Part shown: piece after piece, positions 41,900 to 52,859 of the stretch | Numbering within the stretch: the first letter of the stretch is position 1 | Layout of the letters: each line of letters starts with the position of its first letter | DNA from: Cydia pomonella | Lineage: Eukaryota; Arthropoda; Insecta; Lepidoptera; Tortricidae | Reading direction: 5' to 3' | Assembly (NCBI RefSeq): GCF_033807575.1 | Contig: NC_084726.1 | Span: 3,162,001 to 3,226,000, forward strand | DNA length: 64,000 bases | Notes under the pieces: generated by a model | What the model was told of the DNA's origin: nothing | The model's database searches: none | What the model saw: the letters and a program-made list of their open reading frames with translations, nothing else | Position numbers and translations under genes: made by a program

Positions 41900-42535
41900 C
41901 AGTATTTTGTCTATCTATAATATACAATACTAATAGAGGATAATTATAGCCTGTAAGTTAATCTGACACTACAAAGGCTAATCCAAATTGCCAATTAGAG
42001 GGAGCTTCCAATGATTTTGATTATAGCATATTGAACTGATACATGGATTACGTAATGCTGTAGATACATCACTTATGGAAACAAGTTCTTGAAACTATTC
42101 GGCCAAAGAAAACTTTCAAAACGTGCGAACTTCTAATTGCTATAGAAATAGTTTACTTGGTGTACAATGAAACTTAACCTATCCATCTTATTCTAGAGCA
42201 ATCTTACATCAAAATGTATGCCACTCAGCTTATGCCGATGACTAAGATAATTAGCCATGGCGCTGGTTTTCAGGGTAGCTAGAGAGAAAAACAAGAATAA
42301 AACACAATAAGATAAAACATAACTCAACTAAACTAAGATAAAAACATTACATAATAATATAATCTGTGCTTTTAACAATTAGGTAGAGAGTAAAAGTAGG
42401 TACGTGTTTGTAAAAATAAAGCAAGCTTAATAACTAAAAAAGTATATGATAATAATAACATATAGCGCAGTACGTCAGCTCATTGGTCGGAAGTTTGAAG
42501 ATCAATTAAATACTCTTTAAAAAAATAATAATAGT
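41900..42535. other. Anonymous stretch
   Basis: 42235-42310 (AGCCATGGCGCTGGTTTTCA) looks like a retroelement UTR. No gene. Confidence 0.4.
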
Positions 42536-42539
42536 TCAT

Positions 42540-42760
42540 CGTATATACGATCCACTGCTAGGCAGTGGCCTCCACTCAAGTTGGAGAAGGCTTGGGTTAT
42601 AGTTTCTATGGACGTACAATTTCTAATAGGTGGTGGCAGATTATTCCAACACTTTGTGGCGGCGTATCGGAAGCTGCCACGAAACTCAGACGTACTGACT
42701 TCGGACCAACAAGTCGTTGAGCACCCCGCACTTCACGCGTAGAGCATTGTAACTTATTAA
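42540..42760. repeat. Unclassified repeat-like block
   Basis: CCACTGCTAGGCAGTGGCCT is a hairpin. Then GGTGGTGGCAGATTATTCCA, ACACTTTGTGGCGGCGTATC and ACGTACTGACTTCGGACCAA. Layout resembles 48085-48425 (attcca...ttgg...aatgttgaag), so the two may be related relics. Confidence 0.4.
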
Positions 42761-42764
42761 AAAA

Positions 42765-43050
42765 ATATGACGGTTGTTTGATATGCATAACTTCAAAAAT
42801 ATATTGCATGGTTATCCATTTTACATTCATACCTATACAAAATTTCAGCTCAATCGGATATTGGAATGTGGGTTAAATTTAACTTCCATGGTTTGATCCA
42901 CATTACGAGTAATATACTAACCGGGCAAGTAAAATAAAAACTTAACATTTTACATTCATCTGAAACACATAGGTACCCTTTACGATTAAAACCCCTGGCG
43001 TGTTTTAGACTTTTAACTAATAACTTTTTTGGTATTTTAAACAAGGAGAG
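42765..43050. other. Anonymous stretch
   Basis: Nothing recognised. Confidence 0.4.
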
Positions 43051-43054
43051 TACA

Positions 43055-43245
43055 GTACCCCTAGTGTAATTAAATTCGATTTCGAAACGTGACGTACGCG
43101 TTTGCGTTTAGTCTCATTTTGTATTAGATTTAGAAAGAGCGCGCCAAGCGGGACGTTTTGGAAACTCAAAATCCTATACAAAATGAGACTTAACGCAAAC
43201 GCGTTCGTCACGTTATGATGTCGATCAAATTTACACTAGGAGTAC
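43055..43245. mobile_element. Palindromic element P9, 191 bp
   Basis: GTACCCCTAGTGTAATTAAA, ACGTGACGTACGCGTTTGCG, TAGTCTCATTTTGTAT at the left; ATACAAAATGAGACTTAACG, CAAACGCGTTCGTCACGTTA, TTTACACTAGGAGTAC at the right. The same family is at 50176-50358 and, interrupted, at 53099-53662. Confidence 0.88.
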
Positions 43246-43464
43246 AGGTATCTAAACCTGGGTAAACTGCAAGTGACCTTTATAATTGAAACTGTATAGG
43301 CTACGATAACGTTTATCATCAGACGCTCTAAGTTTCATCATCAAAATCAGCCAGATCGAATAAAAATCTATTTGTAAGTTTGAATTGTTTCCAGACCTGA
43401 AAGTCCATAACAAATATAGAAAATTTAGGAATAATAGTACATTGTAATTGTGTACTTATTAAAG

Positions 43465-43632
43465 CAACCTAAGTTTCGGTTTCGGCCTAAAAATGATGTT
43501 TTGGTCGAAGGTGTCGACCAAAAAACTGCCGAACCTTTCGGCCATGTCGATACTTTATTTTCGGTGGTATCCGATGTAAAGTTCAGTTTTGGCCGAAACC
43601 AGAGCAAAACCAAAACCTTGTGGTCGGACACT
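43465..43632. repeat. Iterated TTTCGGCC element
   Basis: AGTTTCGGTTTCGGCCTAAA, TTGGTCGAAGGTGTCGACCA, CCGAACCTTTCGGCCATGTC, TTTTCGGTGGTATCCG, TTTTGGCCGAAACC and CCAAAACC recur in both orientations. Overlapping frames on both strands across it are a by-product of the repeated words. Confidence 0.65.
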
Positions 43633-43639
43633 ATATTTA

Positions 43640-44818
43640 ATTTGTTTGAAAGTGGCGGATCTGGAATAGTATCTATGAACTAATCTGTAAACTAATGTGA
43701 TTATAATTGGAATCCTGTATTTGTCGCTTCCCTATGTCATGAGATAAAAGGGGACGTGTTACCTATAGTATACAGGGTGATTAAGTAATTCGACGTAGTT
43801 CCTGAATGTTGAATTAGAGTTGACTACTATTGATTTTAGTCCAATCAACTAAGGGTATTCGTTAACTAGACTCAGATACAGTGACCTCATGGGCGAGACA
43901 GCAATATAATTTTATTACGAGCGTGCGATAGAGATAGAAACAGCACGTTTAGACACGTTTTTTTCTCAGACTTTATTTACCACTCTATTAAAAACAATTT
44001 TTATCTTTGCTCATTGTACATGGGTTGATTAAGTATTTTTTGTTATTTTCCTGTGTCGTCATCCAGGGGACAATATTAGCACTATCTGTTAGAAGAACTA
44101 TTTAACCATATTCAACTAACGCGTTTAGTAAATGCCACATTATGTAACGGTTTACAACATTTGCAAAAACCTGAGTTTTAAAAGTGACCCAGGGGAACGT
44201 AACCATGGCAACAAATAACACAAAAAGTTGATTAACCCACATACATCCTGGTCAGGCACCAAATTGGAACACTTACGTGTCACTAGTAAGATAAAGACAA
44301 ACACACATACACACACACTTCGTTTACAACGTAGAGCTGTGCGCGTGAACAATCCTTAAAAATCTCTAATCTTTTCCTAAATCCTAATCATTATTTATTA
44401 TCCATAACGACTTAAAATATCATGTCGAACGATTAATTAATTCTAAAAACTTGAAAGGGTTAGGTCTTAACAAGGAAATGATCAAGAAAATTATTAAGAA
44501 AAAGTTGAAAAAACTCGTTTCCTGCTCAGAACAGAATCCATTTTACACGACCAGTATTACATGGCCTGGCAATACATAATAACTGTATGAAATCAGAGAT
44601 CAAACTAAAAATGATTGTTGGAATTAAGGATAGTTAATAATGCTGTGCTAAAGAGTTTTATAATTAATACGATGACAATGACATCGGTTTTAAAAAGGAT
44701 TATAAAAGGCTTTGGGTAAATTAGGAAGCGATTTTCGTAGCAAGGAAATTAGACTTTTATTTAAAATACCAATTTAAGGCTATTTTTTTGTTCCTGTTAT
44801 ATATTATGGTCGTTAACT
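43640..44818. other. Anonymous stretch
   Basis: Includes a CACACATACACACACAC tract at 44301-44318. No gene. Confidence 0.5.
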
Positions 44819-44821
44819 GAG

Positions 44822-44923
44822 GCTTTCAAATCTAAACTCAAGGTTTGCCAGCGGACGATGGAGCGCAATATACTAGGTGCTCGTAGAACTGATCGAATGA
44901 GAAACACGGAACTGCGCTGCTGA
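44822..44923 (+). pseudogene. LINE reverse transcriptase fragment
   Basis: One frame reads FKSKLKVCQRTMERNILGA, RRTDRMRNTELRC, then a stop. 'QR.MER..LG....DR.RN..LR' is a conserved segment after the LINE reverse transcriptase thumb. Only about 34 codons remain. Confidence 0.8.
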
Positions 44924-44929
44924 AACCGG

Positions 44930-45215
44930 AAAAAATACGTGTCCCCTTCTAACTTTTGAACCATGGGTCCAAAATATATGAAAAAAATCTTGAAATAAAA
45001 ACATAGTTAATACTTTCAATGAAAACTATAGCGAGCATGATCGGTCTAGCTGTTTTTGAGTTATTGCAAAAAGTCTCTTCGTAGTAAAAAGACGTACAGA
45101 GCGGTACGAAGGGAGTACTTTATGCTTGTAATGTACATGATACTTTCTAATAATCCTTGTTTAGCCTATTCTGACAGAATGGTAACTACGGAACCCTACA
45201 TGCTCTTGGCCGATC
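44930..45215 (+). mobile_element. GTTCCGTA-end family, another interior
   Basis: ACCATGGGTCCAAAATATAT, TTTTTGAGTTATTGC, GGTACGAAGGGAGTACTTTA, TAGCCTATTCTGACAGAATG, GTAACTACGGAACCCTACAT, GCTCTTGGCCGATC. The TTCTGACAGAATG hairpin and ACTAC..AAACC end recur at 21035-21105. It has a different interior from the 32.5-kb type. Confidence 0.65.
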
Positions 45216-45645
45216 TCTATTACTAAATAATAAAGCCTAATATTTCTCTAAAACTCATAAAGATTAATGAAACACAGCGGGAAAAGTAATATTTTGTCTT
45301 ACATCAAAAACACGAGAAAATCGAAATAAGAATTCAAAAAAGCTTTGTGCATAACAAATACCTTTTATTTTCAATATAAGACTTTAATGGAAACGAAGGG
45401 AATTCATAATTTACTCAATAAACAAGTGCAGATCACTCGTAAAGGACTTAAACACAATATGATGAATGAGAAAAGAAAATGCGAAAACAATATTGGGAGA
45501 GAAAATGTATTTTCAAGGTGGTTTACATTTTATATATTTCAATATGTAAGCGGGTCAAACACATGTTAGGAAAAGGTCACTTCTATAAACAATAAAAAAG
45601 AGTTCTGAATATGTGAACTCTGGATATGTGTAGGTATATATCCCG
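45216..45645. other. Anonymous stretch
   Basis: A 74-codon frame at 45345-45569 has no supporting evidence. No repeat recognised. Confidence 0.45.
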
Positions 45646-45647
45646 TT

Positions 45648-45800
45648 TTTAGGGTTTCATAGTCGCCTAGAAACTCTAATAGTTTTGGCATGTCTGTCCG
45701 TCCGTCCGCGGCTTTGCTCCGTGATTGTTAGTGCTAGAAAGCTTCAATTTGGCATGGATACATAAATCATGCATTGCGACAGAACGGTAGAATATAAAAC
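45648..45800 (+). mobile_element. GTTCCGTA-end family, short variant
   Basis: TTTTTAGGGTTTCATAGTCG, CATGTCTGTCCGTCCGTCCG, CGGCTTTGCTCCGTGATTGT, TTGCGACAGAACGGTAGAAT. It is the partner of 20518-20660. Confidence 0.7.
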
Positions 45801-45981
45801 TATAAAAAAAAACCATACTAAATGATCGTTTTTTTTTAATGTCACCTGACGGCTTCTCCATACAAATGTAGTCCCCATTTTTCTCTCCGGATTCAATTGA
45901 ATATTAAATAAAATATTCTACGTAATTTCATGTACATCAAATGCCTATGCCCTTATATTAGATTTTTTTATTTTATTATTG

Positions 45982-46316
45982 ACGTGACAACGTCTTATAA
46001 TTCGATGGAGCCGGCTGCACGCACGAAAAAACATGACTCATGCGGCGTTACCTTGCTCTGAGGCGTTCCATTTAAGGCTTGAAGTGCAAGCGAGAGCGCG
46101 CAATGAGCGACAAAGAGGCACAATCGGCCTCCGCGTTCGGCAGCAATTGTATTTATGTGTACAAATAAATGTAACTTGAACTTGATCAATTCAATTGTGA
46201 TTTCCATTTACCTCCTTCTCTATATCCATACAAAATATCAATCAAACAAATAAAATTAAACTTTCTTTTGAAAAATGAAACCATTCCATCAGTATTTTCT
46301 TATGACGTTGTCACGT
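45982..46316. mobile_element. 335-bp element with ACGTGACAACGTC ends
   Basis: The 13-bp ends ACGTGACAACGTC and GACGTTGTCACGT are perfect inverse copies, and ATA follows inside each after a short gap. The interior has a GC-rich half (GAAGTGCAAGCGAGAGCGCG) and an AT-rich half. No obvious target duplication and no coding capacity. Confidence 0.7.
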
Positions 46317-46858
46317 TCAACTATAGTCAGTAAACCGATTTTACAGACAACCGTTTTTTTTATGAGTTTAAATGGAATTTGTTTCTCTCTTCTAACTTTT
46401 ATAATATTCATAAAATGGAGAAAAGCCAATCAAAAGGGCATACTATGGTCAATATACTCGTATGGTCGGTGCTCCAACTTAAGTAACCAAGTAGCCAAAC
46501 TAGTTGTATAGAAAAGTGGATACTTATGTTAGGATACCGACTGTTTAGAAATATTTACCAGAATGTCAATATCCAGGAATGGACTAGCGATAGTTCACTA
46601 TCCTGTTAAAAACACTCTTAAAATCAGTCTGCTAACAGAAAAATTCTGTTCTAGAACACCTATCCTCAAGTCGGCTAAAGCAAACGTGCACGAACAAAAT
46701 GTTTAGAATCGTTCGCGCTAAGAGCGAACAAACATACAGAAGCTGTTTACAAAACGTTTTGCATTCGATTGTAAACCAATTTTAGTTGAGCTCTAGTTTA
46801 CTACGAAATATAAACAGTTGGAGTTAAGAATAATATTGGTGATTATTGTAAGCAAGGA
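46317..46858. other. Anonymous stretch
   Basis: No supported gene. A 78-codon frame at 46275-46511 starts inside the preceding element. Confidence 0.45.
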
Positions 46859-46859
46859 A

Positions 46860-47055
46860 CTATTAATCTATTTATTGACAATAACAATATACATAATGGA
46901 TATATACAGATGAATACTATAACTAGCTTATATCTAAAATAGGCCCTTGAGGCATTGTACCAAGGATGCTGGCGGCATTTCCTCGTTGTATCGCAATACT
47001 GATACGTTGTGCGAGGAAGCCGCCAGCTCTTCGGTCACCAGTTACGTCAACCGTA
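46860..47055 (-). pseudogene. LINE ORF2 C-terminus with coding hairpin, copy 2
   Basis: On the - strand, after a 5' truncation at about 47055, the frame reads TGDRRAGGFLAQRISIAIQR, GNAASILGTMPQGPILDIS, then a stop and a 3' UTR with ATATTGTTATTG. The hairpin is at 46968-47027. Confidence 0.85.
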
Positions 47056-47239
47056 AGCATATATTACATATTATATGGGTTGATAATAACAACTATAGCT
47101 CGTGTCATCCACGATGGCGAGCAGATTTGTCGAATCTAACCTTTAATGGCATGACAATAAGATTCAACACACGCGTCCTTGTCAATGACACGATCTATAC
47201 TGCTCGTAATTACATACCTATTATATTTTGACCTTTTTA

Positions 47240-48085
47240 GGGTTCCGTAGCCAAATGGCAAAAAACGGAACCCTTATAGATTCGTCATGTCCGTCTGTAT
47301 GTCCGATTCTGTCACAGCCACTTTTTTCCGAAACTATAAAAGCTATACTGTTCAAACTTGGTAAGTAGATGTATTATATGAACCGCATTATGATGTTTAC
47401 ACAAAAATAGAAAAAAAAACAATAAATTTTGGGGGTTCCCCATACTTAGAACTGAAACTCAAAAAATCTTTTTTCATCAAACCCATACGTGTGGGGTATC
47501 TATGGATAGGTCTTTAAAAATGATATTGAGGTTTCTAATATCTTTTTTTTCTAAACTGAATAGTTTGCGCGAGAGACACTTCCAAAGTGGTAAAAAGTGT
47601 GTCCCCCCCCCCCCCCCCCCCGTAACTTCTAAAATAACAGAATGAAAAATCTAAAAAAAATATATGATATACATTGCCATGCAAACTTCCACCGAAAATT
47701 GGTTCGAACGAGATCTAGTAAGTAGTTTTTTTTTTAATACGTCACAAAATTTAAAAAAAAAAATTTTTTTTTGATCAAACCCATACGTGTGGGGTATCTA
47801 AGGATAGGTCTTCAAAAATGATATTTAGGTTTCTGATATCATTTTTTTCTAAACTGAATAGTTTGCGCGAGAGACACTTCCAAAGTGAAAAAAAGTGTGT
47901 CCCCCCCCTGTAACTTCTAAAATAACGGAATGAAAAATCTAAAAAAAATATATGATATACATTACCATGCAAACTTCCAACGAAAATTGGTTTGAACCAG
48001 ATCTAGTAAGTAGTTTTTTTAATACGCCATAAATGGTACGGAACCCTTCATGGGCGAGTCCGACTCGCACTTGGCCGCTTTTTTT
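47240..48085 (+). mobile_element. GTTCCGTA-end family with internal duplication
   Basis: Same start and interior as 32489-33023, but a roughly 299-bp segment (CAAACCCATACGTGTGGGGT, ACTGAATAGTTTGCGCGAGA, ACTTCCAAAGTG, C-run, ACCGAAAATTGGTT) is present twice, at about 47477 and 47776. C-runs are 19 and about 8. It ends GGTACGGAACCCTTCATGGG, CGAGTCCGACTCGCACTTGG, CCGC and a T-run. Confidence 0.88.
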
Positions 48086-48086
48086 A

Positions 48087-48425
48087 TATAAAGATAGGCA
48101 AGCGTTTGACCACGATCTCACCTGATGGTAAGTGATGATGCGGTCTAGGGTGGAGCACGTTTACCTATGAGATACCTATTTACCCTAGCCTTGAAGAGAC
48201 CCAGATTGTACTCATGCGGAAACACAGACTCGGGCAGGGCATTCCACTCCTTGGCAGTTCGCATAAGGAATGTTGAAGAAAAACTCTTCGTGCGTATTTG
48301 TGGGATACCTACCATGAAGCGATGCCGGAGTGCCGATTTTCTGGTAGTTCGATGGTGAAATGGGGACGGAGGAATAAGCTTGTGCAGTTCCTCGGCCTCC
48401 GAAATGTATCCTGTAAAAGATCACC
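48087..48425. repeat. Unclassified repeat-like block
   Basis: CACCTGATGGTAAGTGATGA, TGCGGTCTAGGGTGGAGCAC, GGCATTCCACTCCTTGGCAG and GGAATGTTGAAGAAAAACTC are in the style of a high-copy lepidopteran repeat. A frame on each strand is open for about 65 codons, without domain evidence. Confidence 0.5.
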
Positions 48426-48464
48426 TTCAGGGTTGTTTACGGATTTCTGGTTTAAATAAATAAA

Positions 48465-48522
48465 TAATAAATAATTCAGCCTATATACGTCCCACTGCTG
48501 GGCACAGACCTCCACTGATGCG
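48465..48522 (-). mobile_element. SINE tail fragment
   Basis: On the - strand GGAGGTCTGTGCCCAGCAGT, GGGACGTATATAGGCTGAAT, TATTTATTATTTATTTA: the last part of the chimeric SINE at 16425-16695. Confidence 0.85.
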
Positions 48523-48614
48523 CGTGAAATAAACACCCAAGCAATATTAACACATTTATTATTTTATTCACATTAACTCAGCCTCAATATAAACCGATCG
48601 TAATTGTTACACTT

Positions 48615-48762
48615 AATGGCTCCTCTACACGATGGCCCATTGTACGCCAGTCTAAGGGACGCAGCTATGCAGTGGAATGAGACAGCAATATCAATTGCTC
48701 CCTCTAACGCATAAATGCGTCCCGTGGACTGGCCTACGCCGGGCCATCGTGTAGAGGAGCCA
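48615..48762. repeat. Palindromic MITE-like element, 148 bp
   Basis: ATGGCTCCTCTACACGATGG, CCCATTGTACGCCAGTC at the left; GACTGGCCTACGCCGGGCCA, TCGTGTAGAGGAGCCAT at the right. Confidence 0.88.
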
Positions 48763-48764
48763 TA

Positions 48765-50170
48765 ATATGACCGTGAATGATCCGTCTTAATCAGAAATAG
48801 TAATGACGAATAGGTTACTATTATAATTAGGTTAACTACTTATATGTATAATCAAATTAATCAAGTCTGTTCCGTCGCTGGTGACTGCTAGAAGGCAAGT
48901 GGTCGCTCTCGCCTCGTTTATTGTTTATTCATGCAACACACAAGCTTACAGTTCAGATACCAAAGCGCTTACATGTTAAATAATAATATTAATAATTAGA
49001 ATTATTTACAATATCCACAAACATTACAAACTAGGTACAATCACTCAAAAACATATATAAAGCTGTGGAGAACGAGCCTGGTGAGTCATAAAAGACATCA
49101 ACATCAGGTTTTTGGATTAATAGTTCGTTTAGGAGTGAGAGTGCCCAATTGGTGGGAGTTAGCTGTTAGCTGAGGCTGAGAGCTTGTGCTTTTATGACGT
49201 TGGACTGGATATCCTTCGATACCACCCTGTCAGGAGGTATAAGTGGCCGTATCCGCCGTTAGGCTGCGACGGCTGTATCGGGTCGCTCCCCACCGATGTG
49301 GGGAGGTCATTCCACGTCTATGTGTGGACGTGTGTGCTGCTAGTGAAGGCCAGCTCTTCGCTACCGATCGTTACCCATCCCCACGACCCCTAGCCTGGTG
49401 ATACCGTTTGAGCGGGGCCAGGTTTCGGGGCCTTGGGTTTGACAGCTCCGGATGTACGTCACGCGCAGTGTTGGTAGGATGTTTACCCAAAATGCCATGG
49501 CGAAAACACGCGAGAGAGATTTCTGGTTTACACGCTGGAAAAATACACCTTGTATAAATAAAGTACCATGTGGGTCTCAAATTACACTGGTTTTGTGGTT
49601 ATAAACGATCACACTGTAGTGTAGGTTGGCTGAGACTGCTTCAAGAGCAAACACTGAGAACGGGTACAGTCGTGTGGAAAATATGACGTTTTACGAGTAT
49701 GAACTAAGGCAAAATGTTGATTATTGATAAACTTGATTTCTTGTGTTTTATTGCGAGGGATTATTTTAAAAACTAGGCCTTTAGGCTGAATATGTTGGTT
49801 TATAAATTATTTGAAAAAAAATCAACAAACATTTAGGTTTGGTTCTTAAAATAATTGATCTCATACACTTTCTAAAGGTGCCGTACCTAAAAAAAAACTG
49901 GCACGTCGTATGATTACTGTCCACGGACGTGATGAAAAAGCAGTGTTTTGTGAGGCACTAATGTTCTGCTTAGAAGGGGAAGTTAAATCAAATTAATGTT
50001 TAGAAAATATATCCGATGTCGACTGTACACACGCATTTGAACAGATACAAGCTTGCACGTTCCGCATACAACATGTTTGACAAGACGAGACGGTTGCATG
50101 CGTTCTGTAAACTGTTGAACAAAAGTCTCAAGCAACTATTATGGCAATAGTTTTTTATTTTTACTTTTTA
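48765..50170. other. Anonymous stretch with GC-rich middle
   Basis: 49170-49520 is GC-rich (GCCGTATCCGCCGTTAGGCT, GGGGCCAGGTTTCGGGGCCT) and is followed by AATAAAGTACCATGTGGG at about 49557. It could be an LTR or LINE UTR relic. No protein similarity recognised on either strand. Confidence 0.4.
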
Positions 50171-50175
50171 ACAGT

Positions 50176-50358
50176 GCCTCTAGTGTACATTTCATTCAAT
50201 AGCGTGACGTACGCGTTGGCGGTGTCAATTTGTATGGGATTTTGAGTTTCCAAAACTTCCCGCCTAACTTGGCGCGCTGTTCAAAATCCCATACAAAAAT
50301 AGACATAACAAATGCGAACGCTCGTCGCGCTATCGAATGAAATTTACCCTAGGGGTTC
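50176..50358. mobile_element. Palindromic element P10, 183 bp
   Basis: GCCTCTAGTGTACATTTCAT, AGCGTGACGTACGCGTTGGC, TTGTATGGGATTTTGAGTTT at the left; CAAAATCCCATACAA, GCGAACGCTCGTCGCGCTAT, AAATTTACCCTAGGGGTTC at the right. Same family as 43055-43245. Confidence 0.88.
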
Positions 50359-50551
50359 TGTTTTGCGTTTGGGTAACAAAACGTAAATGTTACGCACTCT
50401 AAGAAAGAGAAACTAAAAAATAACACTCTTGAAATACAAAAATTATATATATAATGGGAGTCTGGCCAGCGAGATTCACAATAATTAAATGATAGTACTT
50501 GTCACCAAAATTACTATTGTAAGGTATTGGAGATTCTTACATAAATACATA

Positions 50552-50645
50552 AAAGCAAGGAAGGAATGAAGGAAGGAAGTAAAGAAGGAAGGCAGGAAGG
50601 AAGGAAAGAAGGAAGGACGGAAGTAAGGAAGTAAAGAAGGAAGAT
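50552..50645. repeat. GGAA microsatellite, imperfect
   Basis: AAGCAAGGAAGGAATGAAGG, AAGGAAGTAAAGAAGGAAGG and similar variants over about 95 bp. It creates serine/phenylalanine/proline-rich frames on the - strand that are not genes. Confidence 0.9.
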
Positions 50646-50839
50646 TGCGTAAAATGTGGTACAACAAATTAGATGGTAACATCTTCTATAGGTACATTCA
50701 GCACATCTCGTCGACAATATGGACATGCACAATGTTTACTATGAGGATTTTGTTATGCGGACTAGACGACGATATAGTAGATAGATAAAGACAAATAAAA
50801 ACAAAGATAACATAACTCGGGAACAAATCTGTTATAAAC

Positions 50840-50905
50840 AAACAAATAATGAATTACAGGGATCGAACCCGGTAAGTTCGTGACCATGGTCATTACTGTA
50901 CTAGG
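50840..50905 (-). mobile_element. tRNA-like SINE head fragment
   Basis: AATTACAGGGATCGAACCCG, then GACCATGGTCATTACTGTAC reads on the - strand as box-B GGGTTCGATCCCTG following a short head. The rest of the SINE is missing. Confidence 0.5.
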
Positions 50906-50989
50906 AGGCCGTCACGTCTTTATCTTTACACGCACATTGAAGCAGATGAAGAACGAAACAGCGCTATGTCCTGCTTGCATACCTACAGC

Positions 50990-51228
50990 GAACGGATTCA
51001 CATCAAACCTCCACCTTACAGAAAACCGCAGCCAAATCATACTAGACTCTACTCATAGTGTTGTGTTCCTGCCGGTGAGTAAGGTTGCTAGAGCTCAACG
51101 AGGGTGCGGAGTGTTAGGGTCGCCAAAGCGCATGTAACTCCTCTGGAATTGCAGGCGTACATAGGCTACGGAGACTGTTTACCATCAGGCGGGCCGTAAG
51201 CTTGTTTGCCATCGACGTAGTATAAAAA
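50990..51228 (+). mobile_element. R-family copy, 5' truncated
   Basis: CCACCTTACAGAAAACCGCA, GTTCCTGCCGGTGAGTAAGG, GAATTGCAGGCGTACATAGG, TTGTTTGCCATCGACGTAGT, ATAAAAAA. Confidence 0.88.
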
Positions 51229-51229
51229 A

Positions 51230-52438
51230 TGTGAAGATGTCCTAGAAAGTTAAAGTAATTATTGTATTGGATACAGCACAATGTGCAATACCACGAGTTC
51301 AAATTTATAATACGGAATAGCCTAGGTAATATTCCATAAGTGTGAAGTAAGCCAGACTGGATGCAGTAAGACAGAACTGCACTCATTGCATACTGCATAC
51401 TCCAGTAATGCTTACTACGGTCCACGTGGATAAGGTGGGTTTTGAACTTTTACAGTTACAAAGGGCTTAAAATTTTGGTCATGCAATTTTCAGATAGGTA
51501 CAAGTATAAAAAAAAATGAAAATAATTTTGAAGAATTAAAATTGATGTCTTGATAATTTTTTTATCATTATGCAATATAACCAGAAACAAGTCGTCGATT
51601 CATAATTCGTGATCAGCAACGCAGGCTTCGCCTAGTGGTCAAAATAACATCAGATGCGGGTTTCGTCACCATCTAATTTTATTTTTTATGTCATTATAAT
51701 TAAATTTAGAACTTTATACATTGACTTGTTATAAGAAAAACCCGCCACATTCATTAAAAAACTAAAGCTTCTTTGACTCCAGCAAATGTGGAAATATTAA
51801 TGAATGTTTTTGATAAAAAAAATACACTGATTATTTGCTTTTTAAATTTTAGTGTGTAATGTTTTGTGATTTATTTTTCTATTACACGGTGTAATTATGA
51901 TTGCTATCTAAAAGGCCATAAACTTAAAATTTTGTTATTATATAATAATTTAATAACTTTAATAATGTAAAAGGAGTTTAAATTGTCCGCGTAATGGTTT
52001 GGGAGCTTATAGTAGTAATATTCCTAATTTTCTGTGCTCCCGTGGTTATGAAATCGCTTATCTTTTGTTAAGTAAATTAAGTTAGTTTTCAAAAACAAAA
52101 TAATAAGATTTCAACTACTAAACCATATTCCTAAACGGACACAACATTTCATGCAACTCGTGTAAATAATATTTGTGAACTTCCTAATATTTCATTGAGA
52201 TGTAGTGACAACTAAAATGAAATACCATATTTATTATAACTAACTACGAGTAAAAGAAAGAAATAATTTCATAATTGATTGATTCAAAATAAAAATAAAA
52301 TTCATTTATTTCGAACAATGGGAATCCATATAACATATAAGTACAACTTATAAGTAAATTACATTAAAAATTAAAATTTTCAATTAACATTCAAACACGT
52401 ATAAAAGTAAAATTTTATAAAATTATGAAACCATAAAA
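51230..52438. other. Anonymous AT-rich stretch
   Basis: 51296-51430 has an imperfect set of CATACTCCAGTA/ATGCAGTA-like words. 51610-51670 (AGCAACGCAGGCTTCGCCTA, GTGGTC) may be a SINE head. No gene. Confidence 0.45.
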
Positions 52439-52440
52439 TT

Positions 52441-52806
52441 ACAGCAGCTTGCGGAGCGTGGTGTGGACACCGTCCACGTTCGCATCCGCAAACATCCTGG
52501 ACACGCTGCAGTATTGCGGCAGTCGCAACACCACCCTAAAGGCATCGTTGTACTGGTCCCGCAGAGCATTTAGCGATCGCTGGGTATATCTGTAGTAGGC
52601 TCTGAACAGAGTTATTTTTACTTGGGCTGATCAATGAAATCTGCGCGATGAATGATATTGGCTCTCATCGCCAATTTTCGGTTACCAAATGCCCTAGGTA
52701 CTTGAAGTTCGTCACCCTCTTCAGTACCTGACCATTCAAGAGAATGGGAGGTACATACATTGGGCGCTTGCTTCCCGCTTTGAACACCATATATTTACTT
52801 TTGCGT
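52441..52806 (-). pseudogene. LINE reverse transcriptase C-terminus, internally deleted
   Basis: On the - strand: KSKYMVFKAGSKRPMYVPPI, LLNGQVLKRVTNFKYLGHLV, TENWR, a stop, then after a deletion YTQRSLNALRDQYNDAFRVV, LRLPQYCSVSRMFADANVDG, VHTTLRKLL and a stop. Thumb ('FKYLGH') and post-thumb ('R.YCS..MF') motifs of a non-LTR reverse transcriptase are clear. Most of the region between them is missing, so it is dead. Confidence 0.88.
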
Positions 52807-52859
52807 TATATTTTAAACATATAGTAAAATGTTTATAATAACCCAATCTCTTGTTTCAG

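Noticed and set aside
43450..43683. Frames of 68-77 codons on both strands
   Set aside because: They arise from the iterated TTTCGGCC words, which lack stop codons in several phases.
49184..49580. Frames of about 69 codons on both strands
   Set aside because: GC-rich block without protein similarity; more likely a repeat UTR or LTR relic.
50485..50732. Ser/Phe/Pro-rich proteins on the - strand
   Set aside because: Translation of the GGAA microsatellite.
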